Source: Alkalihalobacterium alkalinitrilicum
GTDB lineage: Bacteria; Bacillota; Bacilli; Bacillales; Bacillaceae_F
Direction of reading: 5' to 3'
Length of the DNA: 64,000 bases
Assembly: GCF_002019605.1 (NCBI RefSeq)
Contig: NZ_KV917368.1
Span: 5,405,885 to 5,469,884 of the forward strand
Every line of letters starts with the position of its first letter. Positions within the stretch are counted from its first letter, which is position 1. Positions 54,008 through 63,367 of this stretch are shown in pieces. The notes under the pieces were generated by a model that saw nothing but the letters and a program-made list of their open reading frames with translations, had not been told where the DNA came from and did not search any database. Position numbers and translations under genes: made by a program.

Positions 54008-55262
54008 CGATATGCTTTCCCAAGAAGAGATTAACGAACTCTTAAAGGGAGTTGGAATCGAAGAAGATGATGAGCCAACCTCAGAAGAAGAGGAAATGAA
54101 TAGTTCGGATACATTAAGAATTGAGGATTACTTATCTCCTTTTGAACAAGATGCATTAGGTGAAATTGGAAATATTTCGTTTGGAAGTGCAGCTACAGCA
54201 TTATCTACCTTACTTAATCAAAAAGTTGAGATAACAACACCGCAAGTAACAGTAATAAACCGAAGTTCATTAGATAAAGAGTTTCCACAACCTCACGTAG
54301 CGGTATCTGTTCAATATACTGAAGGTTTTGAAGGGATGAACTTGCTTGTCATTAAATCAACAGATGCAGCCATTATTGCAGATCTTATGTTAGGTGGGGA
54401 TGGTTTAAGCGCATCAACGGATTTAAGTGAAATGCAAATTAGTGCAGTCCAGGAAGCGATGAACCAGATGATGGGGTCCGCTTCTACTTCTATGTCGACG
54501 ATTTTTAATAAAAGAGTAGATATTTCTCCTCCAGGAATTGAGTTAATGAATGTTCCTGAAGAAAAAGGAATCGAAAGTATCCCAACAGATGAAATCTTGG
54601 TTAAAATTTCGTTTAGATTAAAAATTGGTAATTTAGTTGATTCATCGATTATGCAACTTTTAACAGTATCATTTGCAAAGCAGCTTGTTGATGAACTTAT
54701 GAATCCGCCAGTACCTGAGCCTGTTCAAGTGGAATTAGAACAGCAACAAGTAACACAATCTGCTCATGAGCCAGCTGTTCAAGAACCTGTACAGCCAATG
54801 CCACAGCAACAACCTGCAACAGTACAACACAAGCAGCCGATTTCTCAGACGATGGATAACCAACCTGTTGCGCCGTATGAACAACCACAATATGAGCAAC
54901 GCGGACAACAATATTTGGGAACACAATTTCAACAACGACAAGTTGATGTACAACCTGCTGCGTTCTCGACTTTTGAACCACCTTCACTTTCGCAAAATGA
55001 GGTCAGCAATTTAAATATGCTACTAGATATTCCTTTACATGTGACTGTCGAGCTTGGTCGAACGAAACGTTCGATAAAGGAAATTTTAGAATTTGGCCAA
55101 GGCTCTATCATTGAATTAGATAAATTGGCTGGAGAACCTGTTGATATTTTAGTAAATCAAAAATTAATAGCAAAAGGTGAAGTAGTTGTTATTGACGAAA
55201 ACTTTGGGGTACGTGTAACGGATATTGTTAGTCAACAAGAAAGAATTAAAAACCTCCGCTAA
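54000..55262 (+). CDS. fliY: Flagellar switch phosphatase FliY
   Basis: 420 aa, longer than the 378 of B. subtilis. N-terminal CheY-P-binding motif MLSQEEINELLKG, a CheC-type phosphatase domain (about 45-225) with two expected Glu/Asn helices (FEQDALGEIGNISFGSAATA and MQISAVQEAMNQMMGSASTS), a Gln/Pro-rich linker (about 240-335), and a C-terminal FliN domain (VELGRTKRSIKEILEFGQGS). It dephosphorylates CheY-P at the motor. Start is inside fliM. Confidence 0.95.
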   Translation: MNDDMLSQEEINELLKGVGIEEDDEPTSEEEEMNSSDTLRIEDYLSPFEQDALGEIGNISFGSAATALSTLLNQKVEITTPQVTVINRSSLDKEFPQPHVAVSVQYTEGFEGMNLLVIKSTDAAIIADLMLGGDGLSASTDLSEMQISAVQEAMNQMMGSASTSMSTIFNKRVDISPPGIELMNVPEEKGIESIPTDEILVKISFRLKIGNLVDSSIMQLLTVSFAKQLVDELMNPPVPEPVQVELEQQQVTQSAHEPAVQEPVQPMPQQQPATVQHKQPISQTMDNQPVAPYEQPQYEQRGQQYLGTQFQQRQVDVQPAAFSTFEPPSLSQNEVSNLNMLLDIPLHVTVELGRTKRSIKEILEFGQGSIIELDKLAGEPVDILVNQKLIAKGEVVVIDENFGVRVTDIVSQQERIKNLR

Positions 55263-55342
55263 TCAAAATGTGTTCTAAATAGGGTTAGATCCGACCCTTT
55301 AATCAAACATCTAATTGCAGTGAATAGAAAGGATGATAATAA

Positions 55343-55705
55343 ATGTCAGGAAAAATTCTAATTGTAGATGATGCAGCGTTTATGAGAATGATGATTAAAG
55401 ATATATTATCTAAAAATGGTTTTGAAGTTGTGGGTGAAGCAACGGATGGTGCTCAAGCAGTTGAAAAATATAAAGAACTGTCACCTGACTTAGTGACGAT
55501 GGATATTACAATGCCAGAAATGGATGGTATTACTTCTTTGAAAGAAATTAAGAAAATTGATCCTAATGCAAAAGTAATTATGTGTTCAGCAATGGGACAA
55601 CAGGCGATGGTCATTGATGCGATCCAAGCAGGGGCAAAAGATTTTATTGTGAAGCCATTTCAAGCTGATCGTGTGTTAGAGGCAATTAAAAAGACATTAG
55701 GGTAA
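55343..55705 (+). CDS. cheY: Chemotaxis response regulator CheY
   Basis: 120-aa single receiver domain: acidic pocket D9/D10 in ILIVDDAAFMR, phosphorylation site D54 in VTMDITMPEMDG, Lys104 in IVKPF. Phospho-CheY binds FliM/FliY and in Bacillus promotes counterclockwise rotation. A small hairpin (AGGGTT 55281-55286 / GACCCT 55293-55298) lies in the 80-nt gap after fliY and may act as a weak terminator. SD AAAGGATGATAATA. Confidence 0.97.
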   Translation: MSGKILIVDDAAFMRMMIKDILSKNGFEVVGEATDGAQAVEKYKELSPDLVTMDITMPEMDGITSLKEIKKIDPNAKVIMCSAMGQQAMVIDAIQAGAKDFIVKPFQADRVLEAIKKTLG

Positions 55706-55722
55706 GGGAGGGTGATGACCCC

Positions 55723-56421
55723 TTGTACCGTAACTATATATATTTTCTATGTGGTTTACTAGTTGTTTTGATACTTAATTTCACTGAGCCAGTTTTTGCC
55801 GAGGAAACTGGAACTGGCTCGGTATTTGACTCTTTACCAGCCCATGATGAAGTAATCAGTGAAGAAGTTGAGGTAGCACCAATAGAAACAGAACCTGTTC
55901 CAACGGAAAATGCACCATTTGCTGATACTGCAGATACGCCATTTGAAAGTGGGACAAGTTTCTTTATGTTATTCTTGCAAATGATTGCGGCTTTAGTTGT
56001 AGTCATTGCATTAATCTATATAATGCTTCGTTTTGTTAGTAAACGAACACGTTCTTTCAGGGACCACCAAACAATGCAGAGTATTGGTGGTGTTCCACTA
56101 GGAACAAACCGTTCTTTACAAATGATTAAACTAGGAGATCGGATTCTCGTGGTTGGAGTTGGTGAATCGATTCAACTTATTAAGGAAATTGAAGACAAAG
56201 ATGAAATTAAAAAAATATTGGCCCAACCAGAATTTGAGTTTGATCGAATTGAACAACCATTAAATAGAGCATCTACGTGGATTAATCAAATACTGTTAAA
56301 AAAGGGTCAAAATGATACGAATAATAAGCTCGATTTTAGTGAGCTATTAAATAAACAGTTAAAAGATGTTTCTAAGTCGCAAAAACAAATCCACGAGGCG
56401 ATGAAGGAGCATAAGAAATGA
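55723..56421 (+). CDS. fliO: Flagellar export protein FliO (FliZ)
   Basis: 232 aa: signal peptide at the N terminus (YIYFLCGLLVVLILNFTEPV, probable cleavage after VFA), an acidic extracytoplasmic part, one membrane helix (about 86-108, LQMIAALVVVIALIYIMLRF), and a cytoplasmic FliO domain (IGGVPLGTNRSLQMIKLGDR). It helps FliP assembly. TTG start with GGGAGGG about 10 nt upstream; this is the only fitting start. Overlaps fliP by 4 nt. Confidence 0.9.
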   Translation: MYRNYIYFLCGLLVVLILNFTEPVFAEETGTGSVFDSLPAHDEVISEEVEVAPIETEPVPTENAPFADTADTPFESGTSFFMLFLQMIAALVVVIALIYIMLRFVSKRTRSFRDHQTMQSIGGVPLGTNRSLQMIKLGDRILVVGVGESIQLIKEIEDKDEIKKILAQPEFEFDRIEQPLNRASTWINQILLKKGQNDTNNKLDFSELLNKQLKDVSKSQKQIHEAMKEHKK

Positions 56422-57074
56422 CAGAATTCTTGCCAACATTTAATGATGATTTATCTACTACAATACAAATTTTAATATTATTAACAGTACTATCATTAGC
56501 ACCAAGTATTCTTATTCTAATGACTTGTTTTACGAGAATCATAATTGTCCTATCGTTTGTTAGAACAGGACTTGCAACACAACAAATGCCACCTAACCAG
56601 GTGTTAATTGCTCTAGCATTATTTATCACTTTTTTTATCATGGCTCCTGTATTTTCAGAAGTAAATGAACAAGCACTATCGCCATTATTAGCTGGTGAAA
56701 TTGAACAAGATGAGGCCTTTGATCGTGCGGTTTTACCAATGAAAGAGTTTATGGCCAAGCATACGAGAGAAAAAGACTTGGCACTATTTATGGGGTATGC
56801 AGGCATGGATAGACCACAAACATTGGATGATATACCATTAACAGCTTTAGTTCCTGCTTTTGCGATAAGTGAAATCAAAACGGCGTTTCAAATCGGCTTT
56901 TTTATTTTTGTACCGTTTCTTGTTATCGATATGATTGTGGCGAGTGTATTGATGGCCATGGGGATGATGATGTTACCTCCAGTCATGATCGCGCTACCGT
57001 TTAAGATATTACTTTTCGTTATGGTTGACGGTTGGTATTTAGTAGTTCAATCATTATTGCTTAGTTATAGTTAG
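56418..57074 (+). CDS. fliP: Flagellar export gate protein FliP
   Basis: 218 aa with four hydrophobic segments; MTCFTRIIIVLSFVR, TQQMPPNQVLIALALFITFF and PFLVIDMIVASVLMAMGMMM are typical. No cleavable signal peptide is evident, as in Bacillus FliP. It forms the FliPQR pore core. ATG overlaps the fliO stop (ATGA). Confidence 0.97.
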   Translation: MTEFLPTFNDDLSTTIQILILLTVLSLAPSILILMTCFTRIIIVLSFVRTGLATQQMPPNQVLIALALFITFFIMAPVFSEVNEQALSPLLAGEIEQDEAFDRAVLPMKEFMAKHTREKDLALFMGYAGMDRPQTLDDIPLTALVPAFAISEIKTAFQIGFFIFVPFLVIDMIVASVLMAMGMMMLPPVMIALPFKILLFVMVDGWYLVVQSLLLSYS

Positions 57075-57100
57075 CCCAACAATAAAAGTAGGTGAAAATA

Positions 57101-57370
57101 TTGAGTGCTGAACAAGTCATTTCTCTAGCTGAAAATGGAGTATGGACCGTTCTAATGGTTGCTGGTCCGTTATTATTAATTGCATTATCTTTAGGGTTAC
57201 TCGTCAGTATTTTTCAGGCGACAACCCAGATTCAAGAACAAACGTTAGCATTTATTCCAAAGATTGTCGGGGTATTCGTCGGATTAGTATTTTTTGGTCC
57301 GTGGATGTTGTCTCAATTAATTAATTTTACGTACCATATTTTTAATAACTTACACCGGGTTGTTGGGTAA
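57101..57370 (+). CDS. fliQ: Flagellar export gate protein FliQ
   Basis: 89 aa, two membrane helices, with VSIFQATTQIQEQTLAFIPK as signature. The TTG at 57101 gives the B. subtilis length and leaves AGGTG at 6 nt; the GTG at 57092 lies within that SD. Its stop codon shares one base with the fliR ATG. Confidence 0.95.
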   Translation: MSAEQVISLAENGVWTVLMVAGPLLLIALSLGLLVSIFQATTQIQEQTLAFIPKIVGVFVGLVFFGPWMLSQLINFTYHIFNNLHRVVG

Positions 57371-58146
57371 TGTTAGAATGGATTAACTTTTTGCCTGCTT
57401 TCTTATTAATTTTTATTAGAGTGCTGGCTTTTTTTACAGTCATGCCTATCTTCTCTTATCGAACGATACCAAATACGTTTAAAGTTGGACTTGCTGTCTA
57501 TTTAGCCTGGATTATGTTCTTTACGCTTGATGCACCAGAACTACCGATGGATGAAACATATTTTCTTCTAATTATAAAAGAAGTTATGGTTGGGTTACTC
57601 GTCGGATTAGTTGCTATGATTCTTTTATATGCCATTCAAGTTGCGGGTGCATTTATTGATATAAAGATGGGCTTTATGATTGCTAACGTTGTAGACCCTG
57701 GAACGGGTGCTCAATCTCCTTTAATTGGAGGGTATTTATATACGTTTGCTCTTTTATTACTTCTTGTCAGTGACGCCCATCATTTGTTAATTGATGGTGT
57801 TTTCTATAGTTATCAGTTTATTCCGTTAGAGCAACCATTTTTACCACTTGGAAACGAAAATGTAATTGAGTTTATCTTTTTAACTTTCAATAAAATGTTT
57901 ATTATCGCTTTCCAAATGGCATTTCCAATTGTAGGATCATTATTTTTGGTCGATGTGGCTCTTGGAATGATTTCGCGTGCGGTTCCGCAAATGAATGTAT
58001 TTGTCGTTGGGATGCCTTTAAAAATTCTTGTTGGTCTGCCATTATTAATGTTATTTTTAGGGGTATTTTATATGATTGTTCAACAGCTGTTTGAAACAAT
58101 TGTTCTAACGATGAGAACGCTCATGCAATTACTAGGGGGGGGCTAG
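57370..58146 (+). CDS. fliR: Flagellar export gate protein FliR
   Basis: 258 aa with about six hydrophobic segments; FLPAFLLIFIRVLAFFTVMP, PNTFKVGLAVYLAW and VDVALGMISRAVPQMNVFVV are conserved. It completes the helical FliPQR assembly and contacts FlhB. No SD spacing problem: coupling with fliQ through TAATG. flhB starts 3 nt after its stop. Confidence 0.96.
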   Translation: MLEWINFLPAFLLIFIRVLAFFTVMPIFSYRTIPNTFKVGLAVYLAWIMFFTLDAPELPMDETYFLLIIKEVMVGLLVGLVAMILLYAIQVAGAFIDIKMGFMIANVVDPGTGAQSPLIGGYLYTFALLLLLVSDAHHLLIDGVFYSYQFIPLEQPFLPLGNENVIEFIFLTFNKMFIIAFQMAFPIVGSLFLVDVALGMISRAVPQMNVFVVGMPLKILVGLPLLMLFLGVFYMIVQQLFETIVLTMRTLMQLLGGG

Positions 58147-58149
58147 TCG

Positions 58150-59235
58150 GTGCCTTACATCCAATTAGATCTACAATATTTCGCCCAAGAAAAAACGGAA
58201 AAAGCGACACCGAAGAAACGTCAAGACACTCGAAAAAAAGGTCAAGTTCCTAAAAGTACTGACGTAAATACAGCTATTATTTTATTACTTGTTTTTTTAT
58301 TTCTTTGGTTCATCGGCCATATCGTCGGTGATTATTTGTTAGCGATGTTGAAACATACGTTTCAGAACTACATGTTATTAGATTTAACAGAACTGACACT
58401 ACAAATGGTTCTAAATGAAGTAACGTATACATCAGCCATAGTGGTATTACCAATCATGCTTGTCGCTTTAATAGCAGGTGTGTTTAGTAGTTATTTGCAA
58501 GTTGGTCCGCTATTTTCAACAGAAGCCATCCAACCAAAACTATCAAAATTAGATCCAATCAAAGGTTTCAAAAGAATTTTTTCTGTTAGAGCTATCGTCG
58601 AATTATTAAAATCACTTTTGAAAATTTCGTTTGTCGGCACTGTTGTTTTTATGGTTTTATGGCTGAGTCTTGACTCGGTTATGATCTTATCCCAAAAGGC
58701 AGTTGCTGACGGGTTTTATCAAATTGCACAATTAACAGTCATTATGGGAATTATTGTTGCGATATTGTTACTAATTTTATCCATTCCTGATTATTTATAT
58801 CAAAAATACGACCATGAAAAGCAAATTAAAATGTCAAAACAAGACATTAAAGATGAGCATAAAAACATGGAGGGTGACCCAAAAGTTAAATCAAAACGAA
58901 AACAAAAGCAAATGGAAATGGCGATGTCTCGGATGATGCAAGAAGTTCCAAAAGCAGACGTTGTCATTACGAACCCAACTCACTATGCCGTAGTCTTAAA
59001 ATACGACGGAGTAAAGATGGATGCTCCAGTTGTTACTGCAAAAGGAGTCGATTATGTTGCTTTTAAAATTCGTTCCATTGCGAAAAATCACGATGTTACA
59101 ATCGTTGAAAATAAACCTTTAGCTCGGGCTTTGTATGCACAAGCTAATATTGGCAATCCAGTCCCAGAGGATTTGTTTATGGCTGTTGCTGAGGTCCTTG
59201 CTTATGTGTATCGTCTAAAAAAGCAAGAAGTTTAG
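58150..59235 (+). CDS. flhB: Flagellar export switch protein FlhB
   Basis: 361 aa: N-terminal LQYFAQEKTEKATPKKRQDT, four membrane helices (to about 215), linker helix, and the cytoplasmic autocleavage domain with VVITNPTHYAVVLKYDG (cleavage N|PTH). After cleavage and FliK contact the export system changes from rod/hook to filament substrates. GTG start. Compare the standalone homologue ylqH at 29229-29528. Confidence 0.98.
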   Translation: MPYIQLDLQYFAQEKTEKATPKKRQDTRKKGQVPKSTDVNTAIILLLVFLFLWFIGHIVGDYLLAMLKHTFQNYMLLDLTELTLQMVLNEVTYTSAIVVLPIMLVALIAGVFSSYLQVGPLFSTEAIQPKLSKLDPIKGFKRIFSVRAIVELLKSLLKISFVGTVVFMVLWLSLDSVMILSQKAVADGFYQIAQLTVIMGIIVAILLLILSIPDYLYQKYDHEKQIKMSKQDIKDEHKNMEGDPKVKSKRKQKQMEMAMSRMMQEVPKADVVITNPTHYAVVLKYDGVKMDAPVVTAKGVDYVAFKIRSIAKNHDVTIVENKPLARALYAQANIGNPVPEDLFMAVAEVLAYVYRLKKQEV

Positions 59236-59269
59236 TAGTAAATGTTGGTAGAAGGGGAGAGAGGTTCAA

Positions 59270-61312
59270 TTGTCCATTAAAGATTTATCTGTATTACTAG
59301 GCGTAATCTTAATCATTATTATGTTGATCATTCCTTTACCGCCTGCAATGCTGGATGTTCTCATTATTTGTAATATCTCTCTTGCTCTTGTAATTATATT
59401 AGTAGCAATGAATACGCGGGAACCACTTCAATTTTCCATTTTCCCGACCCTTTTGCTACTTGTTACCCTGTTTAGACTGGGACTTAATGTTTCAACAACA
59501 CGTTCAATTCTTGGAAACGCAGAAGCTGGGAATGTGATTGAAACGTTTGGGTCGTTTGTTGTTGGTGGAAATGCGCTCGTTGGTTTTGTCGTTTTCCTTA
59601 TCTTAATTATCATTCAGTTTCTAGTCATTACAAAAGGAGCTGAGCGTGTATCTGAAGTAGGTGCACGTTTTACATTAGATGCAATGCCAGGGAAACAGAT
59701 GAGTATTGATGCTGATTTAAATGCAGGAATGATTTCAGATATAGAAGCGAAAGAGCGTCGACAAAAGATCGAACAAGAAGCAGATTTTTACGGTTCGATG
59801 GATGGTGCGAGTAAGTTTGTTAAAGGTGACGCTATTGCGGGTATTGTTATTGTAATTATTAACCTTATATTTGGTTTAGTCATTGGAATGACGCAACTTG
59901 GGATGGGAATTGGGGAAGCTGCCAATACGTTCACATTGCTTACGGTTGGAGATGGACTAGTCAGCCAAATTCCTGCGTTATTAATTTCAACGGCAACGGG
60001 CATCGTTGTTACTCGTGCTACTTCTGAAGGGAATTTAGGGCATGATATTACCAAACAGTTGTTAGCTTATCCAATGATGCTCTATGTAGCAGGTGGAACG
60101 ATCTTTTTATTAGGGGTCATTACACCGATTACACCGTACGTGACTTTTCCGATTGCAGGACTTCTTGTATATGGTGGATGGTATTTATCGAGAGCACAAA
60201 AGAAATCACTCGAAGAAGAGGCATCTAAAACGGATGAAACAGAAGATACAAATGAAGATTTGAAGTCGCCAGAAAGTGTTGTTAATTTATTACAAATTGA
60301 CCCGATTGAATTTGAGTTTGGGTATGGGCTTATTCCGTTAGCAGATGCAAATCAAGGTGGAGATTTACTAGACCGTGTCGTGATGATCAGACGTCAACTT
60401 GCTTTGGAGTTTGGTATGATCGTTCCTGTTATTCGAATAAGAGACAATATACAATTACAACCGAATGAATATGTCATCAAAATTAAAGGCAATGAAATTG
60501 CCAAAGGTGACCTGCTTTTAGATCATTATATGGCGATGAGTCCAGGTATTGATGATGAGTCAATCGTCGGTATTGACACGATTGAACCTGCATTTGGATT
60601 ACCTGCATTATGGATTGGGGAAGATATGAAAGAACAAGCTGAGTTGTCAGGTTATACCGTTGTCGATCCTCCATCTGTTGTTTCTACTCATTTAACAGAG
60701 GTTATTAAACGTCATGCACACGAGTTAATCGGAAGACAAGAAACAAAGCAACTCGTGGATCATTTAAAAGAAGCATACCCTACTCTTGTAGAGGATGTGA
60801 CACCAAATCCATTGACCATCGGTGAAATACAAAAAGTACTTGCTAAATTATTACGTGAAAATGTCTCTATACGAAACTTACCGATTATATTTGAAGTGTT
60901 AGCAGACTATGGACCAATGTCAAAAGATATGGACCTTATTACGGAATATGTTCGACAAGGGTTATCAAGACAAATTTCAAAGCAATACTCTATACCAGGA
61001 GAGCCTCTTTATGTTGTAACGTTAAGTGGTTCTGTAGAAAAACGAATTGCAGAAGCGGTACAGCAAACAGAACATGGAAACTTTCTATCAATCGATCCAA
61101 ATCAATCACAACAAATAGTTGAAATGGCATCACAGGAAGCGGATCGTCTATCGCAAATGGGGCAAGTTCCAATTATACTATGCTCTCCTGCTGTAAGGAT
61201 GTACGTTCGTCAATTATTAGAACGATATATGCCGAGTGTACCTGTATTATCATATAACGAGTTAGAACCAGATGTTGAGGTACAAAGTGTTGGGGTGGTG
61301 AATGTAGATTGA
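59270..61312 (+). CDS. flhA: Flagellar export gate protein FlhA
   Basis: 680 aa: eight membrane helices in the first about 320 residues, the FHIPEP region (FPTLLLLVTLFRLGLNVSTT; GARFTLDAMPGKQMSIDADL), an acidic linker, and a C-terminal cytoplasmic domain (about 340-680) that forms the nonameric ring docking chaperone-substrate complexes. TTG start, SD GGGGAGAGAGG. Overlaps flhF by 4 nt. Confidence 0.98.
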   Translation: MSIKDLSVLLGVILIIIMLIIPLPPAMLDVLIICNISLALVIILVAMNTREPLQFSIFPTLLLLVTLFRLGLNVSTTRSILGNAEAGNVIETFGSFVVGGNALVGFVVFLILIIIQFLVITKGAERVSEVGARFTLDAMPGKQMSIDADLNAGMISDIEAKERRQKIEQEADFYGSMDGASKFVKGDAIAGIVIVIINLIFGLVIGMTQLGMGIGEAANTFTLLTVGDGLVSQIPALLISTATGIVVTRATSEGNLGHDITKQLLAYPMMLYVAGGTIFLLGVITPITPYVTFPIAGLLVYGGWYLSRAQKKSLEEEASKTDETEDTNEDLKSPESVVNLLQIDPIEFEFGYGLIPLADANQGGDLLDRVVMIRRQLALEFGMIVPVIRIRDNIQLQPNEYVIKIKGNEIAKGDLLLDHYMAMSPGIDDESIVGIDTIEPAFGLPALWIGEDMKEQAELSGYTVVDPPSVVSTHLTEVIKRHAHELIGRQETKQLVDHLKEAYPTLVEDVTPNPLTIGEIQKVLAKLLRENVSIRNLPIIFEVLADYGPMSKDMDLITEYVRQGLSRQISKQYSIPGEPLYVVTLSGSVEKRIAEAVQQTEHGNFLSIDPNQSQQIVEMASQEADRLSQMGQVPIILCSPAVRMYVRQLLERYMPSVPVLSYNELEPDVEVQSVGVVNVD

Positions 61313-62472
61313 AAGTAAAAAAAATTATAGCTCAGTCGATGCCAGAAGCGATGAAAAAAATACGGGAAGAGTTGGGTCATGATGCAGTCATTTTAAATTC
61401 AAGAGAAATTGTAACAGGTGGATTTCTAGGCTTTTTTACTAAGAAGAATATTGAAGTTATTGCAGCCGTTGACCAGACACCCACGATTAAACGACCAAAC
61501 CCCAAAAAACAACAGATCAACAAGGAAGGGCGCCATGAACCATCAGGCGTCCTTCGGCAAAATAGAGTGAAAGTTCCTGAACCAAATCAAGATCACTTGA
61601 TGAAAGAAATCAAACATCTTAAAACATTAATTTCTTCGTTAACGAGCAAACCATCAGAAACACAACAAGATTATCCTGAACCTTTTCAGTCTATACATGA
61701 TTTGCTAGAAGACCAAGAGGTAGGTAAATCACTTCGATTAAAAACGATGAAGCATTTATTAAAAAAATGGTACGAAAGAGAAACTGAAACACCAACAAAA
61801 GAAGAAGTGCATGCATGGTTAAGAGATTATTTACTATCTTCATTTAGTGACCTACATATGGGTGGGATTTCATTTACTAAGCGTTTTGTTAATATTGTTG
61901 GACCAACAGGTGTTGGGAAAACGACGACGATCGCAAAAATTGCTGCGCATAGTGTTTTAAAAAAGCATAAAAAAGTGGCGCTTATTACGACGGATACATA
62001 TCGGATCGCAGCCGTTGAACAATTAAAAACATATGCCAAAATTTTAAATATTCCGCTTGAAGTTGCTTATTCAATCGAAGATTTTAAAAAGGCAAAAAAT
62101 CTATTTGCTAATTATGACCTCGTGCTAGTCGATAGTGCAGGACGTAATTTTAGAAATCCGCTGTATGTAGAGGAACTACAAAAAGTAATGGACTTCACGG
62201 ATGAAGTTGAAACGTATTTGGTTCTTGCCCTTACGTCCAAATACCGAGATATGGAAGCGATTTATGAACAGTTTTCGCTGATTCATATTGATAAAGTAAT
62301 TTTTACGAAAAAAGATGAAACCTCATATTACGGAACAATGCTAACATTTGTTGAAAAATATAAAATTGGAGTTGCTTATATTACACTCGGTCAAAATGTC
62401 CCAGATGACATCGTAGAAGGTAGTGCAACAGAAATTGTAAATTCTATAGTTGAGGTAAAAAATGATGAATGA
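61309..62472 (+). CDS. flhF: Flagellar placement GTPase FlhF
   Basis: 387 aa SRP-type GTPase: basic B domain at the N terminus (VKKIIAQSMPEAMKKIREEL then GHDAVILNSR), variable linker, N domain, and G domain with [17 protein letters not shown] (about 197), DTYRIAAVEQLKTYA, DSAGR and TKKDETS in place of the usual TKLD. It sets flagellar position. TTG start in the overlap with flhA; 11-nt overlap with flhG. Confidence 0.96.
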   Translation: MKVKKIIAQSMPEAMKKIREELGHDAVILNSREIVTGGFLGFFTKKNIEVIAAVDQTPTIKRPNPKKQQINKEGRHEPSGVLRQNRVKVPEPNQDHLMKEIKHLKTLISSLTSKPSETQQDYPEPFQSIHDLLEDQEVGKSLRLKTMKHLLKKWYERETETPTKEEVHAWLRDYLLSSFSDLHMGGISFTKRFVNIVGPTGVGKTTTIAKIAAHSVLKKHKKVALITTDTYRIAAVEQLKTYAKILNIPLEVAYSIEDFKKAKNLFANYDLVLVDSAGRNFRNPLYVEELQKVMDFTDEVETYLVLALTSKYRDMEAIYEQFSLIHIDKVIFTKKDETSYYGTMLTFVEKYKIGVAYITLGQNVPDDIVEGSATEIVNSIVEVKNDE

Positions 62473-63328
62473 CCAAGCACAAAGTTTAAGGGAAATAATG
62501 GAAAACCAAGACAGCAAGAAGGATACAAAGGTCATTTCAGTAGTAAGTGGGAAAGGCGGCGTTGGAAAGTCGAATTTTGCAATTAACTTTTCCTTAGGCC
62601 TTTCACGTGCTGGAAAACGCGTATTATTATTTGATTTGGATATTGGAATGGCCAATATAGATATTTTAATGGGCGTTTCTAGTAAATATAACATTGTTGA
62701 TATGATTGAAAATGAATTAACGATCTGGGAAATTATCGAGTTAGGTCCAGAAAATATATCATTCGTTTCTGGGGGATCAGGATTTACCCAACTATTTAAA
62801 CTTAACGAACAAAAATTTCAACGGTTTGTTTCACAGCTTGAATTATTAAGAGATCAATTTGATTATATTATTTTTGATATGGGTGCAGGAGTCTCTGATG
62901 ATAGTATGCAATTTATTTTATCATCAAATGAAGTCATTCTAGTGACGACACCTGAACCGACTTCCATCACTGACGCTTATGCGATGCTTAAATATATTAA
63001 TATCAAAATAGATGAAATTCAGTGTTTATTGATTATAAACCGAACAGAAACTGATAAAGAAGGGCAGCTGACTGCTCAAAACTTTCAACGTGTCGTCAAA
63101 CAATTTTTACAAAAAGACATAATGTATCTTGGTAATATTCCAAATGACAAAACGGTTACTAAAGCAGTCAAATCTCAAATACCGTTTCTACTTTTAGACC
63201 CGAAAGCAAAGTCGAGCAGGGCTCTGGAGTTAATAGTTCAGCAATTTTTAGGTGAACAAAACGAAGAACCATTAAAACCTCACTTTAATTCGTTTATCAA
63301 GCGCTTTAAACTCCTGTTTAGTTCTTAA
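62462..63328 (+). CDS. flhG: Flagellar number regulator FlhG (YlxH)
   Basis: 288 aa MinD/ParA ATPase that stimulates FlhF GTPase and controls flagellar pattern. An N-terminal activator helix containing DQAQSLREIM precedes the deviant Walker A SGKGGVGKSNFAINF (about 28-42); FDLDIGMANIDILMG and YIIFDMGAGVSDDSMQF follow; the C terminus is an amphipathic membrane-targeting segment. ATG at 62462 or the adjacent 62465; GAGGT is 6 nt upstream of the first. Confidence 0.95.
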   Translation: MMNDQAQSLREIMENQDSKKDTKVISVVSGKGGVGKSNFAINFSLGLSRAGKRVLLFDLDIGMANIDILMGVSSKYNIVDMIENELTIWEIIELGPENISFVSGGSGFTQLFKLNEQKFQRFVSQLELLRDQFDYIIFDMGAGVSDDSMQFILSSNEVILVTTPEPTSITDAYAMLKYINIKIDEIQCLLIINRTETDKEGQLTAQNFQRVVKQFLQKDIMYLGNIPNDKTVTKAVKSQIPFLLLDPKAKSSRALELIVQQFLGEQNEEPLKPHFNSFIKRFKLLFSS

Positions 63329-63367
63329 TTACAATAGATAATTTGTTTCATGGTGAGGGGGGATTTT

